This document shows, one piece after another, positions 49,650 to 59,358 of a DNA stretch of 64,000 bases; position 1 is the stretch's first letter; each line of letters begins with the position of its first letter. The notes beneath the pieces are model-generated. The model was not told the DNA's origin. It made no database searches and saw nothing but the letters and a program-made list of their open reading frames with translations. The stretch comes from an uncultured Alistipes sp. GTDB taxonomy: Bacteria; Bacteroidota; Bacteroidia; Bacteroidales; Rikenellaceae. The translations under genes were made by a program, and so were the position numbers. The DNA lies in assembly GCA_900544265.1 (NCBI GenBank), contig UQUQ01000003.1, forward strand, positions 62,001-126,000. The letters run 5' to 3'.

Positions 49650-52600
49650 ATGAAAATCTACGAAAGTGCCGTTCGCAAACCGATCTCCACGGTCCTGCTC
49701 TTCGTCGGCGTGATGGTCTTCGGACTCTTCTCGCTGTCGCGACTCTCCGTGGACCAGTATCCCGAGATCGAGATTCCCCAGATCTCGGTCATCACGATGT
49801 ATCCGGGCGCCAACGCCGCCGACATCGAGACCAACATCACGCGCGTGCTCGAGGACAACCTCAACACGGTGAACAACCTCAAGAAGCTGACCTCCAAGTC
49901 GCAGGACAACGTCTCGATGATTACCGTCGAGTTCGAGTACGGCTCCGACCTGAACGAGGGGGCCAACGAGATCCGCGACGTCGTCTCGCGCGTGCAGTCG
50001 ATGCTGCCCGACGAGGTGGACTACCCGACGATCTTCAAGTTCTCGACCTCGATGATGCCGATCATGATGCTCGCCGTGACGGCCGAGGAGAGCTATCCGG
50101 CCCTGAGCAAGATTCTCGACGACAAGCTGGTCAACGTCCTCAACCGCGTCGACGGCGTGGGTGCCGTGTCGGTCATCGGCGCGCCGGAGCGTGAGGTGCA
50201 GGTCAACGTCGACCCCACGAAGCTCGATGCCTACGGTCTGACTGTCGAGCAGCTCGGGCAGATTATCGCCGCCGAGAACGTCAACATCCCGAGCGGCACG
50301 ATCGACATCGGCAACAACACCTTCAACGTCAAGGCCGACGGGGAGTTCGACCTCTCGGACGAGCTGCGCCGCGTCGTGGTCTCGAACGCCGGGGGCCGCA
50401 CGGTGATGCTCACCGACGTAGCCGAAATCCGCGACACGCTCGAAAAGGCGACGATGGACGAGCGCGTGAACGGCCAGCGGGGCGTGCGCGTGATGTTCCA
50501 GAAGCAGTCGGGCGCCAACACCGTGAACATCGTCCACGAGATCCAGCGGCGCCTGCCCGCCATCGAGCAGTCGCTGCCCCGCGACGTGAAGATGGAGCTC
50601 ATCTTCGAGGGGTCGCAGGAGATCACCGACGCCATCGACTCGCTCTCGGAGACGGTGCTCTACGCCTTCCTGTTCGTCGTCCTCGTGGTCATGATCTTCC
50701 TCGGGCGGTGGCGCGCCACGCTCATCATCTGCATGACGATCCCCGTGTCGCTGATCTGCTCGTTCATCTACCTCTTCGCCACGGGCTCGACGCTCAACAT
50801 CATCTCGCTCTCGTCGCTCTCGATCGCCATCGGCATGGTCGTCGACGACGCCATCGTCGTGCTGGAGAACATCACCACCCACATCGAGCGGGGTTCGAGC
50901 CCCAAGGAGGCGGCCATCTACGCCACCAACGAGGTGTGGCTCTCGGTCATCGCCACGACGCTCGTCGTCGTCGCGGTCTTCATGCCGCTGACGATGGTCC
51001 CCGGCATGGCGGGCATCCTCTTCCGCGAGCTGGGCTGGATCGTCTCGATCGTCGTCTGCGTCTCGACGACCGCGGCCATCACGCTCACGCCGATGATGTC
51101 GGCCTACCTGCTCCGCCGCGAGGGCGGCGTGCACGACTACCGGGGGCTGGGCGTCATCTACAAGCCCGTCGACCGGGCGCTGGCGTGGCTCGACACGGCC
51201 TACGCACGCTCGCTCGGCTGGGTCGTCCGCCATCGCCGCATCTCGGTCTTCACGATGATGGGGCTCTTCGTCCTCTCGCTGGGGCTCATCACGCAGGTGC
51301 CCACCGAGTTCTTCCCGCCGTCGGACAACAGCCGCATCGCCGCCACCGTCCGGCTCGAGCAGAACCTCTCGGTCGAGTATACGGCCCGCATCGCGCGGCA
51401 GATCGACAGCATCCTCTACGCCGAATTCCCCGAGGTGCGCCTCGTCTCGGCTTCGGCCGGTGCGAACTCCTCGGACAACGCCTTCGCGGCGATGCAGACC
51501 ACCGGGTCGCACATCATCAACTACAACATCCGCCTCGCGGAGGTCGAGACGCGCGACCGCTCGATCTACACGATCTCCGACCTGCTGCGCCGCAAGCTGG
51601 ACCGCATTCCCGAGATCCGCGAATACACGGTGACCCCCGGCGGGCAGATGGGCAACATGAGCGGTTCGTCGACCGTCGACATCAAGGTCTTCGGCCACGA
51701 CATGGAGCTCACGAACGCCATCGCCACGGACCTGCGCGACCGCATGGCGCAGCTCGAGGGCACGCGCGACGTGCGGCTCTCGCGCGAGGACCTGCGCCCG
51801 GAGTACAACGTCGTCTTCGACCGCGACCGCCTCTCCTACTACGGCATGAACAGCGCCACGGCGTCGCAGGCCGTGCGCAACCGCATCGACGGCCTCGTGG
51901 CGTCGAAGTACCGCGAGGACGGCGACGAGTACGACATCGTCGTGCGCTATGCCGAGCCCTTCCGCACGCGCGTGGAGGACATCGAGAACATCACGCTCCA
52001 CAATGCGCAGGGGCGCCCCGTGAAGCTGCGCGAGGTGGGCCGCGTGCAGGAGGAGTTCGCCGCGCCGGAGATCCAGCGCGAAAACCGTCAGCGCGTCATC
52101 ACGGTCGAGTCGTCGCTCGGCGCGGGCGTGGCGCTGGGCGACGTGGTGGCCGAGGCGCAGCGGCTCATCGACGACTACCCGCTGCCCGACGGGGTCGACC
52201 TGGAGCTCGGCGGCACGGTCGAGGATCAGGGCGACGCCTTCTCCGACCTGGGCATGCTGTTCGTGCTCATCATCCTGCTGGTCTACATCGTCATGGCCAC
52301 GCAGTTCGAGTCGCTGAAGTTCCCCTTCATCATCATGTTCACCATCCCGTTCGCCTGCACGGGCGTCTTCCTGGCGCTGTGGATGACCTCCACGCCGCTG
52401 TCGCTCATCGCCCTGATCGGCGCCATCATGCTCGTCGGCATCGTCACGAAGAACGGCATCGTGATGGTCGACTACATGAACCTGCTCATCGAACGCGGCG
52501 CGGAGGTCTCCGAGGCCGTCGTCGCCGGCGGCAAAAGCCGTCTGCGCCCGGTGCTCATGACCTCGTTCACGACGATCCTCGGCATGCTGCCGCTGGCCAT

Positions 52601-52790
52601 CGGCACGGGCGCCGGGTCGGAGACGTGGCAGCCGATGGGCATCGCCGTGATCGGCGGCCTGACCTTCTCGACGATCCTGACGCTCTTCATCGTGCCGGCA
52701 CTCTACTCGATTCTGGTCAACCGCTCGCAGCGCAAGGCCCGCGAGCAGCAGGCCCGCCTCGCCGCGGCGCAGGGCGCGGACAACCGATAA
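49650..52790 (+). CDS. RND multidrug efflux permease (AcrB/MexB family)
   Basis: This 1046-residue proton-driven trimeric pump has twelve membrane helices and two large periplasmic loops. The proton-relay aspartates are in helix 4 (IGMVVDDAIVVLENI) and the conserved lysine is in helix 10 (VGIVTKNGIVMVDYMN). The N-terminal MKIYESAVRKPISTVLLFVGVMVFG is standard. Substrates cannot be predicted. It is encoded third in the tetR-tolC-adaptor-pump-PII-like operon. Confidence 0.97.
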   Translation: MKIYESAVRKPISTVLLFVGVMVFGLFSLSRLSVDQYPEIEIPQISVITMYPGANAADIETNITRVLEDNLNTVNNLKKLTSKSQDNVSMITVEFEYGSDLNEGANEIRDVVSRVQSMLPDEVDYPTIFKFSTSMMPIMMLAVTAEESYPALSKILDDKLVNVLNRVDGVGAVSVIGAPEREVQVNVDPTKLDAYGLTVEQLGQIIAAENVNIPSGTIDIGNNTFNVKADGEFDLSDELRRVVVSNAGGRTVMLTDVAEIRDTLEKATMDERVNGQRGVRVMFQKQSGANTVNIVHEIQRRLPAIEQSLPRDVKMELIFEGSQEITDAIDSLSETVLYAFLFVVLVVMIFLGRWRATLIICMTIPVSLICSFIYLFATGSTLNIISLSSLSIAIGMVVDDAIVVLENITTHIERGSSPKEAAIYATNEVWLSVIATTLVVVAVFMPLTMVPGMAGILFRELGWIVSIVVCVSTTAAITLTPMMSAYLLRREGGVHDYRGLGVIYKPVDRALAWLDTAYARSLGWVVRHRRISVFTMMGLFVLSLGLITQVPTEFFPPSDNSRIAATVRLEQNLSVEYTARIARQIDSILYAEFPEVRLVSASAGANSSDNAFAAMQTTGSHIINYNIRLAEVETRDRSIYTISDLLRRKLDRIPEIREYTVTPGGQMGNMSGSSTVDIKVFGHDMELTNAIATDLRDRMAQLEGTRDVRLSREDLRPEYNVVFDRDRLSYYGMNSATASQAVRNRIDGLVASKYREDGDEYDIVVRYAEPFRTRVEDIENITLHNAQGRPVKLREVGRVQEEFAAPEIQRENRQRVITVESSLGAGVALGDVVAEAQRLIDDYPLPDGVDLELGGTVEDQGDAFSDLGMLFVLIILLVYIVMATQFESLKFPFIIMFTIPFACTGVFLALWMTSTPLSLIALIGAIMLVGIVTKNGIVMVDYMNLLIERGAEVSEAVVAGGKSRLRPVLMTSFTTILGMLPLAIGTGAGSETWQPMGIAVIGGLTFSTILTLFIVPALYSILVNRSQRKAREQQARLAAAQGADNR

Positions 52791-52804
52791 ATGCAAAACA
52801 ACCC

Positions 52805-53098
52805 ATGAAAGCAGTATTTCTCTCCTACAACCAGGCGCTGACCGACCGCGTGAACGCCATTCTGGACGGACAGGGCATCCGCGGCTTCACGCGCTGGGCG
52901 CTGACCGAGGGGCGCGGATCGGTCGACGGCGAACCCCACTACGGCACGCATGCGTGGCCCTCGGTGAACGCCTCGATCCTGGCCATCGTCGGTGACGAGC
53001 AGGTCGCGCCGCTGCTCGAAGCCTTCCGCGCGATGGACGAGGCGACGCGCATGCAGGGATCGCGCGCCTTCGTCTGGAACATCGAGCAGGCGATGTAA
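52805..53098 (+). CDS. Small PII-like protein at the end of the efflux operon
   Basis: This 97-residue protein (MKAVFLSYNQALTDRVNAIL, GIRGFTRW, GEPHYGTHAWPSVNASILAIV) has the size and alternating beta-alpha-beta pattern of PII/GlnB-fold proteins but not the classical T-loop. Similar small proteins end RND operons in other Bacteroidales and have no known function. The start 52805 lies 14 nt after the pump gene; the longer open frame is only an out-of-frame shadow of the pump gene. A regulatory or ligand-sensing role for the pump is possible. Confidence 0.75.
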   Translation: MKAVFLSYNQALTDRVNAILDGQGIRGFTRWALTEGRGSVDGEPHYGTHAWPSVNASILAIVGDEQVAPLLEAFRAMDEATRMQGSRAFVWNIEQAM

Positions 53099-53321
53099 CC
53101 GCACCGCTCTCACGCCATGAGCTTCCCCACCGGGGCCCCATCAGAGCGCTCCGCCGCCGAGGCTCCATCCGAGAACGCCCCACCGCCGGAACTTCCCCCT
53201 TCCGTGAATGCTCCCCGCCGGGACTTCCTCTCCTGTGAGGGCTTCCCACCGGCCCCCTTGCGTGAATACTCCCCGCCGGGGCCCCATCAGAGCGCTCCGC
53301 CTCCCCTCCTCCGACAACGGA
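53099..53321 (+). repeat. C-rich repeats in the 3' region of the efflux operon
   Basis: No gene. A 24-bp word (centre catcagagcgctccgcc) occurs at 53132-53155 and again at 53278-53301. Between them are two copies of a cgtgaatNctccccgccggg unit. The block ends at the terminator. Confidence 0.75.
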
Positions 53322-53354
53322 AGAGCCCGGACGTTGATCGTCCGGGCTCTTTTT
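53322..53354. terminator. Bidirectional terminator between efflux operon and POT gene
   Basis: The arms agagcccggacg and cgtccgggctct pair perfectly. The + strand has a T run and the - strand has a weaker one. Confidence 0.8.
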
Positions 53355-53376
53355 GCACGTTGACGCGCGGTGCACG

Positions 53377-55065
53377 TCAGGCGGCCGTGGCGTTCTCGAG
53401 CTTGCGCATGATCGAGAAGATGAAGAGCGCCGAGAGCAGGCACAGCACGATCAGCACGCTCCAAACCATCCACAGCGCCATGCCGCTGCCCCAGAGGTAG
53501 CCGATGAGCGACGTGGCGTAATTGCCGATGGCCGTGGCGGCGAACCAGCAGCCCATCATCATGCCCTTGTACTTCGGGGGCGCCACCTTCGAGACGAACG
53601 AGATACCCATCGGCGAGAGGAGCAGCTCGGCGAAGGTCAGCACCAGATAGGTCGAGATCAGCCAGTTCTGCGACACGAACATGTTGCTCGCACCGGCAGC
53701 CTTCACCTCGGCGGGCGACATCAGACCCATCGAGCCGATCGTCAGGATGAGGAAGCCGCCGGCGGCGATAATCATACCCATTCCGATCTTGCGCGGAGCC
53801 GAGGGCTCCTTGCCGCGGCGGGCGAGCGCCGTGAAGATGGCCACCGAGATCGGGGTCAGACCCACGACATAAAAGGGGTTGAACTGCTGGAACTCCTGCG
53901 GCAGGATGTGCACCGGATCAGGCGTAATCGTGTAGCGGTAGATCAGTACGCCGACGGCTACGGCCACGGCGGCGGCGCTGATGATCTTGCCGCGTCCCTT
54001 GTCCGACTGGAAGAAGCCCACCAGGCCGTAGACGCCGACGAGCACCAGCACGAGGTTGAAGATGTCGAAGCCCATGCGCGTGACACCCGTTGCCTCGGAG
54101 GTCGTGTAGTCGCGGGCGAAGAAGGTCATCGTCGAGCCGTTCTGGTGGAAGGCCATCCAGAAGAAGATCACCACGGCAAAGACGAGCATCAGGGCCGTGA
54201 TGCGCGACTTGGTCTGTGCGGGGGTCAGCTCGGCAGCCTTGACACCGGCGGCCGAAGCGGCGGCAGCCTGCTGCTTGGCCGTCACGTCGGCATGCTTGAA
54301 GGTCTTGCGGAAGCCGACATAGATCAGGTAGGAGATGACAAGCGAGATGCACGCCACGCCGAAGCCCATGTTGTAGGCGCCGGAGAGCTTCTCGATGTAG
54401 TGGTGCGAGAACTCGCCCAGATCGGAGGCCGAAGCACCCATCGACGCGGCCAGCTCCTGCAGCTTGGCCAGCGGCTCGGCCGGCATCTTGTCGCCCAGCT
54501 CCATGTACTGGTGCGCGAGGGCCGGGATCTGTCCGTTGTAGACCAGGCCGTCCTGCGCGAGGAAGTGGTTGGTGATCCACGTGGCCATCGACGGCGCGAA
54601 CATCGCACCGATGTTGATCGCCATGTAGAAGATCGAGAAGGCGTTGTCGCGCTTGGCCTGGTAGGCCGGATCGTCGTAGAGGTTGCCCACGAGCACCTGG
54701 AGGTTACCCTTGAAAAGGCCCGTACCGCAGGCGATGAGCGCCAGAGCCCCGAACATCAGCGCCTTGCCCGCAAAGCCCGGTCCCGTCGGGATGGAGAGCA
54801 GCGCATAGCCGCCGAACATCACGAAAATTCCCAGCGTGACCATCTTGCCGAAGCCGAACTTGTCGGCCAGAATGCCGCCGAAGAAGGGCATGAAGTAGAC
54901 CGCGGCGAGGAAAATACCGTAAATCTGGGTGGTTGCGGCCTCGGTGTAACCGAATTTCGCCTGCAGGAAGAGCGTGAAGATCGCAAGCATCGTGTAGTAC
55001 CCGAACCGCTCACCCGTATTGGCGAGAGAGAGGGCGTACAAACCTTTGGGTTGTCCTTTGAACAT
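53377..55065 (-). CDS. POT/PTR-family proton-coupled peptide transporter
   Basis: This 562-residue MFS protein starts with the POT helix-1 motif (ANTGERFGYYTM, i.e. ExxERFxYY) and has fourteen or so membrane helices. The second family motif (FMPFFGGILADKFGFGKMV) lies in the second helix pair. POT proteins import di- and tripeptides with protons. The long hydrophilic insertion in the middle is typical for the DtpT-type branch. It is divergently transcribed from glgB across a 92-bp spacer. Confidence 0.93.
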   Translation of the reverse strand: MFKGQPKGLYALSLANTGERFGYYTMLAIFTLFLQAKFGYTEAATTQIYGIFLAAVYFMPFFGGILADKFGFGKMVTLGIFVMFGGYALLSIPTGPGFAGKALMFGALALIACGTGLFKGNLQVLVGNLYDDPAYQAKRDNAFSIFYMAINIGAMFAPSMATWITNHFLAQDGLVYNGQIPALAHQYMELGDKMPAEPLAKLQELAASMGASASDLGEFSHHYIEKLSGAYNMGFGVACISLVISYLIYVGFRKTFKHADVTAKQQAAAASAAGVKAAELTPAQTKSRITALMLVFAVVIFFWMAFHQNGSTMTFFARDYTTSEATGVTRMGFDIFNLVLVLVGVYGLVGFFQSDKGRGKIISAAAVAVAVGVLIYRYTITPDPVHILPQEFQQFNPFYVVGLTPISVAIFTALARRGKEPSAPRKIGMGMIIAAGGFLILTIGSMGLMSPAEVKAAGASNMFVSQNWLISTYLVLTFAELLLSPMGISFVSKVAPPKYKGMMMGCWFAATAIGNYATSLIGYLWGSGMALWMVWSVLIVLCLLSALFIFSIMRKLENATAA

Positions 55066-55109
55066 AGTTGTTTTTTGGTTTTAGAGGTGATTCTGGTTTT
55101 GTCCGAGGA

Positions 55110-55138
55110 CAAATATAGAAAAATTTTGATTATATTTG
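55110..55138. promoter_or_regulatory. Facing -7 boxes of the POT (-) and glgB (+) genes
   Basis: TATATTTG on the - strand (55110-55117) and TATATTTG on the + strand (55131-55138) are 13 bp apart. The two divergent promoters overlap. Confidence 0.65.
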
Positions 55139-55157
55139 TATAAAACCCCACCCCGTT

Positions 55158-57194
55158 ATGGAAAAAACCCCCGAAATACTTCCGATCGTCGAACGCGACG
55201 AATGGCTGCGCCCCGTTGCCGGCGCCATCGCCGCCCGACACCGCCGCTACCTCGACAAACTCGCCGCAATCGAACGCGGCGCCGGTTCGATCGTCGACTA
55301 CGCCAACGGCTACCGCTACTACGGCTGGCAGTGGGACGAGACGCTCGACGGCTGGTGGCTGCGCGAGTGGCTGCCCGGCGCCGAGGATGTCTACGTCTTC
55401 GGCGACTTCAACAACTGGCAGCGCACCGAAATCCGCATGCACAAGGACGCCGCGGGCGTCTGGAGCGCCTTCTTCCCCGCGGCGATGTACCGCGACCGCC
55501 TGACGCACGGCTCGCTCTACAAGATCCACGTCCACGGCCAGAACGGCTGGCTCGACCGCATTCCGGCCTATGCGCGCCGCGTCGTGCAGGACGACGCCAC
55601 GAAGAACTACACGGCGCAGTTCTGGAACCCCGCCGAGCCGTTCGACTGGCGCGGCGACGCATTCGACGCCTCGCGGATCGGCAGCCTGCTCATCTACGAG
55701 GCCCATGTGGGCATGGCCCAGGAGCGCGAGGGCGTGGGCACCTACCGCGAATTCACCGAGAAGATCCTCCCGATCATCAAGCGCGACGGCTACAACGCCG
55801 TGCAGCTGATGGCCATCGCCGAGCACCCCTACTACGGGTCGTTCGGCTACCACGTGTCGAGCTTCTTCGCCCCCTCGTCGCGCTTCGGCACCCCCGAGGA
55901 GCTCAAGGAGCTCGTGCGCCGCGCCCACGAAATGGGGCTGGCGGTCATCATGGACCTCGTGCACGCGCACTACGTCAAGAACCTCAACGAGGGAATCAAC
56001 GAACTCGACGGCACGGACCACCTCTACTCGCTGCCGGGCGAGGCGGGCAACCAGCCCTACTGGGACTCGAAGCTCTTCGACTACGGGCGCCCCGAAGTGC
56101 AGCACTTCCTGCTCTCGAACGTCAAGTACTGGCTCGACGAGTACCACTTCGACGGCTTCCGCTTCGACGGCGTGACCTCGATGATCTACCACCACCACGG
56201 CTACGTCGACTTCGACAGCCGCGACCGCTTCTTCGACGGCGGGGTCAACAACGACGCACTGGACTACCTCACGCTGGCCAACCGCCTGATCCACGACTTC
56301 CGGCCCGCGGCCGTGACCATCGCCGAGGACGTGAGCGGCATGCCGGGCATGTGCAGTCCGATCGACGACGGCGGCATCGGCTTCGACTACCGCCTCGGCA
56401 TGGCCATCCCGGACTTCTGGATCAAACTGCTGAAGGACGTTCCCGACGAGGAGTGGAACATCTGGGAGATGTGGTCCGTGATGACCAACCGCCTGCCCGA
56501 GGTGAAGACCGTGGCCTACGCCGAGTCGCACGACCAGGCGCTCGTGGGAGACAAAACGATCGCCTTCCGACTGATGGACAAGGAGATGTACTTCCACATG
56601 GACCGCGCGTCGGAAAACCTCATCATCGACCGCGGCATGGCGCTGCACAAGATGATCCGCCTGATGACCATCTCGACGGGCGGGCAGGCCTACCTCAACT
56701 TCATGGGCAACGAGTTCGGACACCCCGAGTGGATCGACTTCCCGCGCGAGGGCAACGGCTGGAGCTACGCCCACGCCCGGCGGCTGTGGTCGCTCTCGCG
56801 CAACAAGCTGCTGCGCTACTCGTGGCTCGGAGACTTCGACCGGGCGATGATCCGCCTCGTCAAGAAATACAAGGTGCTCGCCGACGGCTACGCCTGGAAC
56901 CAGCTCATGGACGAGCAGAACAAGACGATGGTCTTCTCGCACGGGCGGCTGCTCTTCGTCTTCAACTGGCACCCCACGGCCTCGATTCCCGACTACGAGC
57001 TGCCCGTCCCGGCACCGGGACGCTACGTTCCGATCCTCTCGACCGACGAAAAGCGCTTCGGCGGGCAGGAGCGGCAGGCAATGGATGTCGAGCACTTCTC
57101 GTTCAACATCCACGGCGACGACGGCCGCGACTACCCCCGCATCCGCATCTACAATACCTCGCGCACGGCAACGGTCTACCTGCGCAAACGGTAA
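55158..57194 (+). CDS. glgB: 1,4-alpha-glucan branching enzyme, eukaryote-like GH13_8 type
   Basis: This enzyme introduces alpha-1,6 branches into glycogen. The 678-residue protein has an N-terminal CBM48 region (YVFGDFNNWQRTE) and a GH13 catalytic barrel with nucleophile Asp337 (FRFDGVTSM), acid/base Glu390 (IAEDVSG) and Asp459 (ESHDQA). A C-terminal beta domain completes it. The sequence is closer to the eukaryotic/Bacteroidetes type than to E. coli GlgB. No other glycogen gene is adjacent. Confidence 0.95.
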   Translation: MEKTPEILPIVERDEWLRPVAGAIAARHRRYLDKLAAIERGAGSIVDYANGYRYYGWQWDETLDGWWLREWLPGAEDVYVFGDFNNWQRTEIRMHKDAAGVWSAFFPAAMYRDRLTHGSLYKIHVHGQNGWLDRIPAYARRVVQDDATKNYTAQFWNPAEPFDWRGDAFDASRIGSLLIYEAHVGMAQEREGVGTYREFTEKILPIIKRDGYNAVQLMAIAEHPYYGSFGYHVSSFFAPSSRFGTPEELKELVRRAHEMGLAVIMDLVHAHYVKNLNEGINELDGTDHLYSLPGEAGNQPYWDSKLFDYGRPEVQHFLLSNVKYWLDEYHFDGFRFDGVTSMIYHHHGYVDFDSRDRFFDGGVNNDALDYLTLANRLIHDFRPAAVTIAEDVSGMPGMCSPIDDGGIGFDYRLGMAIPDFWIKLLKDVPDEEWNIWEMWSVMTNRLPEVKTVAYAESHDQALVGDKTIAFRLMDKEMYFHMDRASENLIIDRGMALHKMIRLMTISTGGQAYLNFMGNEFGHPEWIDFPREGNGWSYAHARRLWSLSRNKLLRYSWLGDFDRAMIRLVKKYKVLADGYAWNQLMDEQNKTMVFSHGRLLFVFNWHPTASIPDYELPVPAPGRYVPILSTDEKRFGGQERQAMDVEHFSFNIHGDDGRDYPRIRIYNTSRTATVYLRKR

Positions 57195-57243
57195 CCACCC
57201 CGGCCGCCGCACGCAGCGCCGCTTCCCGGCGGCACAGACAGAC

Positions 57244-57282
57244 GGAGCACCCCGGCGAATCGTCGCCGGGGTGCTCCGTTTT
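57244..57282 (+). terminator. Intrinsic terminator of glgB
   Basis: The arms ggagcaccccggcg and cgccggggtgctcc pair around aatcgt and a TTTT tract follows. It may also end the opposing amidohydrolase transcript. Confidence 0.85.
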
Positions 57283-57395
57283 CGGGCCGGAAGGGCTGCG
57301 GCGCCGACCGGGCCACAGACAGGCGGAACGCAGGGGCCGCATCGGCCGAAAAGAGGCCAGACCCCATGCCGCACCTGCGCAGGACTTCGCCGCCG

Positions 57396-58706
57396 CTACT
57401 TCGCCGTGATGCGCCGCACGGCCTCGCCGACACGTTCGTAGAGCGACGGGAGGTCGATGTGCAGCAGGCGGCGGTTCTCGACGACGAGGCGTCCGTCGAC
57501 CACGACCGTCTCGACGTCGGCGGCCTTGCCGCAGTAGACCAGGTTCGAGACAATATCGTGCACGGGCTGCAGGTGGGGCTTCTGCAGGTCGATGACGATC
57601 ACGTCGGCCAGTGCCCCTTCGCGCAGCACGCCCAGCTCGCCGTCGGCACACCCCATCGCACGGGCGCCGTTGGCCGTGGCCAGCCGGAGGGCTTCGTATG
57701 CCGGCAGGACGCAGGGATCGCCCGTGGCCGACTTCTGCAGGAAGGCCGCCGTGCGCAACTCCTCCCACATGTCGAGGTCGTTGTTCGAGCAGGTGCCGTC
57801 GGTGGCGACCGTCACCAGCGCTCCCCGTTCGATCATCCGTGCAACGGGGGCCACGCCGCTCGAGATCTTCATGTTGCTCTGCGGGTTGTGCGACACCGTA
57901 ACGCCGCGATCGACGAGGGTGGCGATGTCGGCCTCGTCGACATGGACGCAGTGCGCGCCGATGCAGCGCGGCGAGAGCAGCCCCAGCCGGTCGAGGTGTC
58001 CGACAGGGGTCGCACCGTAGCGTTCGCGCACGATGCGCACCTCGTCGCGCGTCTCGGCGATGTGGGTCATCATCATCAGCCCGTAGCGGTCGCAGAGCTC
58101 CTTGCCGCGCAGCAGGTTCTCGGGCGAGACCGTATAGGGGGCATGGGGCGCCACGGCGATCCGCACGCGGTCACAGCCGGCGGCTTGCTCCACAGCCCGT
58201 TCGACCTGCGGGAAGACCTCGTCGATGTTATTGTCGAAATAGTTGCAGCCGAGCAGCGCGCGGATGCCCGTGCGCCCGGCCACCTCGACGCAGCGGTCCT
58301 GGAAGTAGTACATGTCGACGACCGACGTCACGCCGCCCAGCAGCAGCTCGGCGATGCCGAGCTCCATGCCCAGTGCCACGTCGTCGGGCGTCTGCCGCGC
58401 CTCGAAGGGCCAGATGTAGTCGTGCAGCCACGACATCAGCGCAATGTCGTCGGCATAGCTGCGCTGCAGCGTCATGGCGATGTGGCAATGGGTATTGACA
58501 AGGCCCGGCATGACGAGCTTGCCGCGGCAGTCGATCTCGTGCAGGTCGGGATGTGCCGCACGGAAGTCCTCCGCCGCGGCATCCGACGCCGAGACGAGCG
58601 CAATGCGGTTGCCGACGACTCCCACCGATCCCGTAAAGGTGCGGGAGGCATCGGCCGAGCCGGTCATCGGCAGCACGGTGGCATGCGAAAAGAGAATGGC
58701 ATTCAT
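57396..58706 (-). CDS. Amidohydrolase, MTA/SAH deaminase-like
   Basis: This 436-residue amidohydrolase has the metal motif PGLVNTHCHIAMTLQR, then HAPYTVSP, HIAETRDE, GAHCVHVDEAD and the late ATDGTCSNNDLDMWEE block. Together these match the 5'-methylthioadenosine/S-adenosylhomocysteine deaminase (MtaD) branch. Chlorohydrolase relatives and guanine deaminases share the fold, so the substrate remains likely rather than proven. The ATG at 58706 is chosen over 58751. It is the last gene of the minus-strand tamB-exbB operon, about 130 nt after the DUF1573 gene. Confidence 0.85.
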   Translation of the reverse strand: MNAILFSHATVLPMTGSADASRTFTGSVGVVGNRIALVSASDAAAEDFRAAHPDLHEIDCRGKLVMPGLVNTHCHIAMTLQRSYADDIALMSWLHDYIWPFEARQTPDDVALGMELGIAELLLGGVTSVVDMYYFQDRCVEVAGRTGIRALLGCNYFDNNIDEVFPQVERAVEQAAGCDRVRIAVAPHAPYTVSPENLLRGKELCDRYGLMMMTHIAETRDEVRIVRERYGATPVGHLDRLGLLSPRCIGAHCVHVDEADIATLVDRGVTVSHNPQSNMKISSGVAPVARMIERGALVTVATDGTCSNNDLDMWEELRTAAFLQKSATGDPCVLPAYEALRLATANGARAMGCADGELGVLREGALADVIVIDLQKPHLQPVHDIVSNLVYCGKAADVETVVVDGRLVVENRRLLHIDLPSLYERVGEAVRRITAK

Positions 58707-58839
58707 ATTGTCGTATTGTGCTTCTGGTGCGGTCCGCCCGGAAGGAGGCATGCCGCCGCGCCCGCTGGCGGAGGAGGCGACGACGCCCGCGGCGGCAGGT
58801 GTTTCCTGCCGTTGCGACCGACGGACCGGACCGGGTTCG

Positions 58840-59346
58840 TTATTTGTATTTCACCTTGACCTTCCCGTCCCTGACCTTGGTCCGGGGCTGCTGCTCGATC
58901 GCACAGCCCTGCACGACAAGCAGGTCATCGCCCGCCTCGGCATTGGACTGGATGCGGATCACCTTGTGGAAGGTGCCCGGCTCGCTCTTGTGGGGCTGGT
59001 AGGTGATGCGGATCACCCCCTCGCCGCCCGGTGCAACGGGACGTTTCGGGAACGACGCCTTGACGCACGAGCACGACGTGATGACGCGCAGCACGACCAG
59101 CGGCTCCGTGCCCTCGTTGCGGAAGCGGAAGTCGTGCGTCACGTCGCCGCCCTTGCGCGGCACGTCGCCGACATTCCACAGCGTCTCGGCCAGGCGCAGC
59201 ACCGCCCCTTCGGCAGCCGGAGCCTCCCCGGCGGCCGGAGCAGCCGGGTTGCCGGCGCTCACCGGTGCGGACGGCCGTCGGTCGTCCTGCGCACGAACGC
59301 CTGCGCAGAGCAGGCAGCAGATAAGGATCAGTAAAGTCGGTTTCAT
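58840..59346 (-). CDS. Secreted DUF1573 domain protein
   Basis: This 168-residue protein has a signal peptide (MKPTLLILICCLLCAGVRAQ) and a Pro/Ala-rich linker. One DUF1573-type beta-sandwich follows, with the conserved CSCVKASFPKRPVAPGGEG and IRITYQPHKSEPGTF motifs. DUF1573 proteins are abundant in Bacteroidetes and are thought to be immunoglobulin-like (ASPM/SPD-2/Hydin-related) domains; their role is unknown. It starts 12 nt after tonB ends. Confidence 0.9.
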   Translation of the reverse strand: MKPTLLILICCLLCAGVRAQDDRRPSAPVSAGNPAAPAAGEAPAAEGAVLRLAETLWNVGDVPRKGGDVTHDFRFRNEGTEPLVVLRVITSCSCVKASFPKRPVAPGGEGVIRITYQPHKSEPGTFHKVIRIQSNAEAGDDLLVVQGCAIEQQPRTKVRDGKVKVKYK

Positions 59347-59358
59347 CCGATTCGGGTA

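Noticed and set aside
49623-52796. A 1057-residue minus-strand frame antisense to the RND pump gene
   Set aside because: It mirrors the pump gene exactly and its His/Asp/Arg/Val-rich translation matches no fold; a codon-bias shadow.
54819-57374. An 851-residue minus-strand frame antisense to glgB
   Set aside because: Opposite strand to a clear GH13 enzyme and joined in frame to part of the POT gene region; shadow.
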